Shown here in pieces: positions 60,348 through 64,000 of a stretch of DNA of 64,000 nt. Positions within the stretch are counted from its first letter, which is position 1. Each line of letters opens with the position of its first letter. The notes beneath the pieces are model-generated. The model searched no databases. It was not told the origin of the DNA and saw only the letters and a list, made by a program, of their open reading frames with translations. The position numbers and the translations under genes are program-made. This DNA is from Rhodoplanes tepidamans (GTDB lineage: Bacteria; Pseudomonadota; Alphaproteobacteria; Rhizobiales; Xanthobacteraceae), in NCBI RefSeq assembly GCF_030813915.1, contig NZ_JAUSUJ010000028.1:1-64000 (forward strand), written 5' to 3'.

Positions 60348-60584
60348 ATGCCCGTTCAGTTCGACGACGCGAGCTACGACGCCGGCCGAAAGGCGTTCGC
60401 CGGAGGCGTGACGCTGCGCCAGGTCGCAGAGCGGGTCGCGACGTCCGCGGACGTCGACGAAGCGAAGGACATGAGCTTCGCGCTCGGCTTCGCCGACGAG
60501 CTGCTCGCGCTGCTGCGCGTCGCCGCGCGCCCACCGGTGATCGTCGATCTGGGCGTGCCCCACGAACTCGGCCTGCACAAATGA
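60348..60584 (+). CDS. Small head/tail-region hypothetical (78 aa)
   Basis: A 78-aa protein from ATG 60348 (MPVQFDDASYDAGRKAF..) with AGGTCGAGGAG upstream. Helical (DVDEAKDMSFALGFADELLALLRVA). The frame extends upstream, but that part is Arg/Pro-rich and has hairpins, so it is excluded. No family is known. It overlaps the next gene by 4 bases. Confidence 0.6.
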   Translation: MPVQFDDASYDAGRKAFAGGVTLRQVAERVATSADVDEAKDMSFALGFADELLALLRVAARPPVIVDLGVPHELGLHK

Positions 60585-60808
60585 CCGACGGCACCCCCAT
60601 GGCCGACGAGCCGGCCGCCCTGCACCGCGTCGCCCAGGGCATCATCGCGGCGCGCGACGCGCGGATCTCCGCGCTGGAGGTCGAGGTGACCCGGCTGAGC
60701 GACATCATCGCGCGAGCCAAAGCCGCAGCCATCTCCGATGGCGCGACGGTCGAGGGTTTCGTCGCCGCGCTCGCGGCCGTCCAGGCCACGCTTAGGGGTG
60801 TCCGATGA
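60581..60808 (+). CDS. Small coiled-coil hypothetical (75 aa)
   Basis: A 75-aa protein, ATGA-overlapped with the previous gene and with the gp36-like gene. The heptad-rich middle RDARISALEVEVTRLSDIIARA suggests a coiled coil. No family is recognised. Tight coupling supports it as a real late gene. Confidence 0.6.
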   Translation: MTDGTPMADEPAALHRVAQGIIAARDARISALEVEVTRLSDIIARAKAAAISDGATVEGFVAALAAVQATLRGVR

Positions 60809-61272
60809 GCTTCGCGACCCTCGCCGACGTGCTGGCCCGCTATCCGTCCGAGGCGACCATCCTGGCGGCCGACGAGACCTCGCGGCAGCGCGACGACGCG
60901 CGCATCACGGCCGGGCTCGACGACGGCACGGCCGAGGTGCGGGCGATCCTGTCGGCGCGTTATACCCGGGACGAGCTCGCCCGCATCGACGACGACAGCC
61001 GCGCCACGCTGCGCATCTACACGATCGACATCGCGCTCTACCGTGTGGCGCTGTCGTTCGGCCGTTCCAACGAGCGGATCAAGGAGCGCTACGACGTCGC
61101 GATCGCGCGCCTGCAGGCGATCGCCAAGGGCAACGCCGCGCTGACCTTCGACGGGCCGGGCGGCGGCGGCACCGGCGGCGCGGATGAGCCCGCCGGCAGC
61201 GTGTCGCCGAACGAGGCGATCGTGGTGAGCAACGAGCGCCTGTTCACGCGCGACCGATTGCGAGGCTGGTGA
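60805..61272 (+). CDS. DUF1320 family protein (Mu gp36-like)
   Basis: A 155-aa protein beginning SFATLADVLARYPSEATILAADE, with RITAGLDDGTAEVRAILSARY and LRIYTIDIALYRVALSF, the DUF1320 pattern. In Mu gp36 is a head-tail connector candidate. A Gly-rich loop (GPGGGGTGGADEP) precedes the C-terminus. It overlaps the previous gene by 4 bases and the next by one. Confidence 0.85.
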   Translation: MSFATLADVLARYPSEATILAADETSRQRDDARITAGLDDGTAEVRAILSARYTRDELARIDDDSRATLRIYTIDIALYRVALSFGRSNERIKERYDVAIARLQAIAKGNAALTFDGPGGGGTGGADEPAGSVSPNEAIVVSNERLFTRDRLRGW

Positions 61273-61775
61273 TGAGCATCGCGATCGTCGTCGACACCGC
61301 AGGCCTCGACAAGCTCAACGCGCTGACCTCGCGGCTCGACACCGCGCAAACCGAGGAGCTGCTGACCGATATCGGCGGGCTCCTCGAAAGCTCGACGCGC
61401 GAGCGGATCAGCGAGACCAAGACCTCGCCGGACGGCGCGGCGTGGCCGCCGAACCGGGCCGGCACCTCGATCCTGCTGCAGAGCGGCCGGCATCTCCTCG
61501 ACTCGATCGCGTTCATCGTCGGCGGCGACCAGGTCGAGGTGGGCTCGTCCTGGGAGTACGCCCACGTGCACCAGGACGGCGCGACCATCACGCCGAAGAC
61601 GGCGCAGCGCCTCGCCTTCAAGGTCGGCGGCAGGACCGTGTTCGCTCGCAAGGTGACGATCCCGGCGCGGCCCTTCGTCGGCTTCTCGGCCGAGGACCGC
61701 GAGAAGGTCGAGCGCCTCGCGACCGACTGGCTCGGGCGGCTCGTCGGCGGAGCTGCCGGCGGAGGTGCGCCGTGA
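61272..61775 (+). CDS. Phage virion morphogenesis / tail completion protein (P2 gpS, Mu gpG type)
   Basis: A 167-aa protein of the Phage_tail_S group: LLESSTRERISETKTSPDGAAWPPNRAG, ILLQSGRHLLDSIAFIVGGDQVEVGSSWEYAHVHQDGATI and IPARPFVGFSAEDREKVE are all typical. It is needed to complete the tail and join it to the head. In Mu the corresponding gene lies near F; here it begins the tail module after gp36. Confidence 0.87.
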   Translation: MSIAIVVDTAGLDKLNALTSRLDTAQTEELLTDIGGLLESSTRERISETKTSPDGAAWPPNRAGTSILLQSGRHLLDSIAFIVGGDQVEVGSSWEYAHVHQDGATITPKTAQRLAFKVGGRTVFARKVTIPARPFVGFSAEDREKVERLATDWLGRLVGGAAGGGAP

Positions 61776-62374
61776 TCGCGCCCGCGACCATCGCCGAGCG
61801 GCTCGCGGCCTCGCGCCTGGTCGGTTTCCTGCCAGCGGTCGAAGCCGGTTTGAAGCCGCTGTTTCCCGGCGTCACGGTGCGCTCGCATCCGGGCCGGATC
61901 GACGTGTCCGACCTGATCGAGAAGGAGGTCTTTCTGCCGCCCATGATCGCGGTGGCGCTGACCCGCTGGCGCGGCCCCATCGTGGTCGACGGCTCGTGGC
62001 GCCTCACGGTCGAGTGCGCCGCCTATGTGGTGACCGAGGACATGGCGGTCGCTCTTGCCGGCCCGAACGGGCCGGCCCGTGCGACGCCGCGCCAGGAGGT
62101 CGCCTTCGCGCTGTCGCACGGCGTGCTCGACGTGCTGGCCGACTGGGAGACGGCGCGCTGGGGGCTCCAGAGCATCACGTCGCCCGACAAGGCCGAGGCG
62201 CGGCCGCTGTTCACCTCCGAGACCTTCGGGAAAGGCGCGGCCTTCTACGCCGTCACCTGGGAGCAGTCGCTGTTCGGCTTCGGGGCCGACCCGCTCGTCC
62301 GCGTGCTGGTCTCCGGCATGGAGGCGGTGCGGGACGGCACGGCCGAGGCGATCGACGACGGGGGGCCGGCATGA
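61772..62374 (+). CDS. Mu gp37-like (DUF1834) tail terminator candidate
   Basis: A 200-aa protein from GTG 61772, overlapping the previous stop. MIAPATIAERLAASRLVGFLPAVEAGLKPLFPGVTVRSHPGRIDVSD and RGPIVVDGSWRLTVECAAYVVTEDM match the gp37/DUF1834 pattern. It is likely a tail terminator or connector. It overlaps the next gene by 4 bases. Confidence 0.75.
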   Translation: MIAPATIAERLAASRLVGFLPAVEAGLKPLFPGVTVRSHPGRIDVSDLIEKEVFLPPMIAVALTRWRGPIVVDGSWRLTVECAAYVVTEDMAVALAGPNGPARATPRQEVAFALSHGVLDVLADWETARWGLQSITSPDKAEARPLFTSETFGKGAAFYAVTWEQSLFGFGADPLVRVLVSGMEAVRDGTAEAIDDGGPA

Positions 62375-63069
62375 CGGGCCGCAGCGATCCCAATCTGCGC
62401 CGCCTGGAGACGTATCTGCGCCGCCTCGAAGCGCGCCTCGTCGACGTCGACCAGCGCCTCGCTCGCGTGGTGCTGTCCGGTAAGGTGACCGAGGTCCGCA
62501 AGGAGAAGAACGACTGGCAGGTCCGCACCGAGCTGGGCAAGGACCCGGACACCGGCGCGGTCGTGAAATCGCCGTGGGTGCCGGTGCAGCCGGTCTCGGG
62601 CGGCGACCTGAAGATCAAGGTCAAGCCGGTGGTCGGCGAACGCATGATGGTGCTGTCGCCCTCGGGCGTGCTCGGCACCGGCTCGTGGGCGATCCGCGGC
62701 CCCTTCGACGACGACCATCCCGCGCCCGAAGGCGACGACGATCTGATCATCGAGCGCGGCGAGACCCGGATCGTCCTCAACGACCAGACCATCCTGGTCA
62801 AGGCGCCCGCCACCGTGGCGGCGCAGTCGGGCGACAGCGAGATCGAGCTGAAGCCCGGCCACGCCAACGTGAAGGGCGAGAAGGTCCACACCGTCGGCGA
62901 CACGCACCTGGCCGTGGGCGCGAAGGACGAGGCAGGCGAGGAGCCCGTCATCCTGGTCAGCGGTGCCGCGGCGGAGCCGCAGCACAAGGTCTTCGCCAAG
63001 TCCGACAAGAGCGGCGGCTGGGCGGCCGCCATGGCATCGCCCGCCGCCGAGGGCGGCGGCGACGCGTGA
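62371..63069 (+). CDS. Baseplate assembly protein V
   Basis: A 232-aa protein with an N-terminal coiled start (LETYLRRLEARLVDVDQRLARVV) and an OB-fold (GKVTEVRKEKNDWQVRTELG..SPWVPVQPVSGG..VGERMMVLSPSG), then beta-helix-like repeats (IELKPGHANVKGEKVHTVGDTHLAVG) characteristic of gpV spikes that puncture the outer membrane. It lies at the head of the V-W-J baseplate block. No apex HxH metal motif is visible. Confidence 0.88.
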   Translation: MTGRSDPNLRRLETYLRRLEARLVDVDQRLARVVLSGKVTEVRKEKNDWQVRTELGKDPDTGAVVKSPWVPVQPVSGGDLKIKVKPVVGERMMVLSPSGVLGTGSWAIRGPFDDDHPAPEGDDDLIIERGETRIVLNDQTILVKAPATVAAQSGDSEIELKPGHANVKGEKVHTVGDTHLAVGAKDEAGEEPVILVSGAAAEPQHKVFAKSDKSGGWAAAMASPAAEGGGDA

Positions 63070-63083
63070 GAACGGAGAGACCC

Positions 63084-63278
63084 ATGAGCGACACGGTGCA
63101 GTACCGGATCACGACGCGGCGGCCGATCGGCGGGCGCATGCGCGCGGTCGGCGAGATCGTCGCGCTGACGAAGCGCGAGGCGGAGGCGGAGCTGCCCTGG
63201 GGCGGGCTCGAACGGGTGGTCGCGCCGGCGGCGCCCGTCGAAGAGCCCGCGCAGGCCAAGCCCGGCCGGAAGCCCTGA
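63084..63278 (+). CDS. Small baseplate-region hypothetical (64 aa)
   Basis: A 64-aa beta-rich protein (VQYRITTRRPIGGRMRAVGEIVALTKREAEAELPWGGLERV) with GGAGAGACCC upstream. The core resembles the small domain seen in gp35-like proteins (a capped beta motif ending in a short helix). The C-terminus is Pro/Ala/Lys-rich. It lies between V and W genes; function unknown. Confidence 0.65.
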   Translation: MSDTVQYRITTRRPIGGRMRAVGEIVALTKREAEAELPWGGLERVVAPAAPVEEPAQAKPGRKP

Positions 63279-63280
63279 CC

Positions 63281-63694
63281 ATGGCGGCGAGGACCACCCG
63301 CACCGGCATCGACCCGGAGACCGGCCGCCTGCTGCGCGGCCGGGCTCACGCGGAGAGCTGCGTGCGGCGCATCCTCGCGACCCGCATCGGCACCCGGGTG
63401 ATGCGGCTCGACCTCGGCGCGGATCTCGCGCCGCTGCGGGGCGAGAACCTGACGGCCGCCAACGTGCTGCGCGCCTATGCCGAGATGGTGACGGCCGTGC
63501 ACAGCCAGGAGCCGGCGATCCGGTTCCGCAAGATCGAGCCGGCCCTCACCGACGGGCGCAACGGCGCGATCGCCTTCGTGTTCTCCTACGTGTTCTACCC
63601 GTTCGGCCATCTCGGCGACTACTCGGTCGCCGAGGACGCCGACGTGCGGGTGCCGGTGACGGCGCTGGCCCGCGGAACGGCGGCCGTCTCATGA
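63281..63694 (+). CDS. Baseplate assembly protein W (GPW/gp25 family)
   Basis: A 137-aa protein. GIDPETGRLLRGRAHAESCVRRILATRIGTRVMRLDLGADLAPLRGEN is the gp25/GPW signature including the RVMR..G motif, followed by EPAIRFRKIEPALTDGRNGAIAFVFSYVF. It forms the baseplate wedge and sheath initiation. It starts 3 bases after the previous gene and overlaps J by 4. Confidence 0.88.
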   Translation: MAARTTRTGIDPETGRLLRGRAHAESCVRRILATRIGTRVMRLDLGADLAPLRGENLTAANVLRAYAEMVTAVHSQEPAIRFRKIEPALTDGRNGAIAFVFSYVFYPFGHLGDYSVAEDADVRVPVTALARGTAAVS

Positions 63695-64000
63695 CCGACT
63701 ACACGGCCGACACGCTCGACCTCTCCCGCATCGGCGCACCGACCCTGACGGCGATCGACTTCGAGGCGACCCTCCGGGCGCGGCTCCTCGACTTCAAGAC
63801 CAGGTGGGACGCCGCGCGCGCCGCGAACCCGTCGCTGCCGGTCTTCGACGTGATCGACGCGGCCGGCGATCCGGTGACGCAGTTCGACGCCGGCGTCGTG
63901 CTGGCCCAGGAATTCGCCTTCGGCGAGATCAACGTCCTGCAGGCCATCAACGAGCATGCGAACGCGCTGCGGCTCGGCACCGCGGTCGGCGCCGATCTCG
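63691..64000 (+). CDS. Baseplate J-like protein (partial, runs off the window)
   Basis: The first 103 codons are seen: TDYTADTLDLSRIGAPTLTAIDFEATL, then LRARLLDFKTRWDAARA and VLAQEFAFGEINVLQAINEHANALRLG. The YE-type helical N-terminus and REINVLQAINE-like segment are typical of P2 gpJ / Mu gp47 wedge proteins. The start at ATG 63691 overlaps the W stop. The C-terminal part lies beyond 64000. Confidence 0.85.
   Translation, partial: MTDYTADTLDLSRIGAPTLTAIDFEATLRARLLDFKTRWDAARAANPSLPVFDVIDAAGDPVTQFDAGVVLAQEFAFGEINVLQAINEHANALRLGTAVGADL

Larger units (their letters stand above)
32769..64000 (+). mobile_element. Mu-like transposable prophage (left part, continues past window)
   Basis: The gene order is that of Mu: leftward repressor, divergent Ner-like gene, transposase A, ATPase B, Gam, GemA, Mor-type activator, lysis, gp25-gp30, protease/scaffold, capsid and tail. 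Tail genes follow a P2-like order (S, gp37, V, W, J). All essential frames seen are open, so it may be functional. Three A+T-richer genes (44003-46423, 49394-50041, 54988-57153) are inserted at module borders. Sheath, tube, tape-measure and fibre genes must lie beyond 64000. Confidence 0.93.

Overview
The window is high-GC DNA from an alphaproteobacterium, most likely of the Hyphomicrobiales (Rhizobiales). This rests on the linkage of bpt (leucyl-transferase), an RDD protein, threonine ammonia-lyase, hemB and a small DUF6163-like membrane gene, on a bacteriophytochrome with an HWE-type kinase, on Bug-type binding proteins and on palindromic CTCTCCCC..GGGGAGAG intergenic repeats. I cannot name the genus. 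No rRNA, tRNA or CRISPR array was recognised.

Bases 1-32.8 kb are chromosomal. They hold a secreted hypothetical and a divergent metacaspase (0.1-3.1 kb); bpt, RDD, ilvA, a membrane-anchored Pro/Ala protein, hemB and a membrane gene (3.2-8.6 kb); a tricarboxylate-type binding protein, an amidohydrolase and a transketolase/AceE-like enzyme (8.7-13.2 kb); a subtilisin autotransporter divergent from an AraC regulator (13.4-17.8 kb); a DUF1007 protein and an F420-reductase-like protein (17.9-19.4 kb); a branched-chain amino-acid type ABC operon in the order G-F-K-H-M (19.9-24.6 kb); and a TAXI-type binding protein translationally coupled to a two-TM ion channel, then a quinone oxidoreductase (25-28.4 kb). 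From 28.4 to 29.8 kb there is a gene-poor scar zone with a candidate FNR/FixK-controlled small RNA, a 15-bp tandem repeat, a decayed copy of a Mu-like Mor gene and an IS5-type transposase remnant. A bacteriophytochrome hybrid kinase follows (29.9-32.5 kb).

From about 32.8 kb to the right edge lies one intact-looking Mu-like transposable prophage, whose right end is outside the window. A plausible left end (TGTA.. at 32769, with two similar MuA-type sites about 116 bp apart) is followed by a leftward LexA-like repressor with a small exported protein, an operator region, then rightward Ner-like, ParB-like, transposase A, ATPase B, a stand-alone MuB-type HTH, a DnaA domain-IV protein, Gam, GemA and a Mor-type activator. 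The late region has lysis genes (GH108 lysin, overlapping Rz/Rz1), DUF2730, gp26, gp27, terminase (gp28), portal (gp29), head morphogenesis (gpF) with a C-terminal nuclease-like extension, protease I with nested scaffold Z, capsid, gp36, and then tail genes in a P2-like order (tail completion, gp37, V, W, J).

Three genes of lower GC interrupt the module boundaries: an 806-aa four-TM protein, a 215-aa two-TM protein on the opposite strand, and a 721-aa KAP-family P-loop NTPase on the opposite strand. They look like cargo (morons) and are the best candidates for undescribed prophage-encoded defence or exclusion functions. The exported 136-aa protein co-transcribed with the repressor is a fourth candidate, since it should be expressed in the lysogen.
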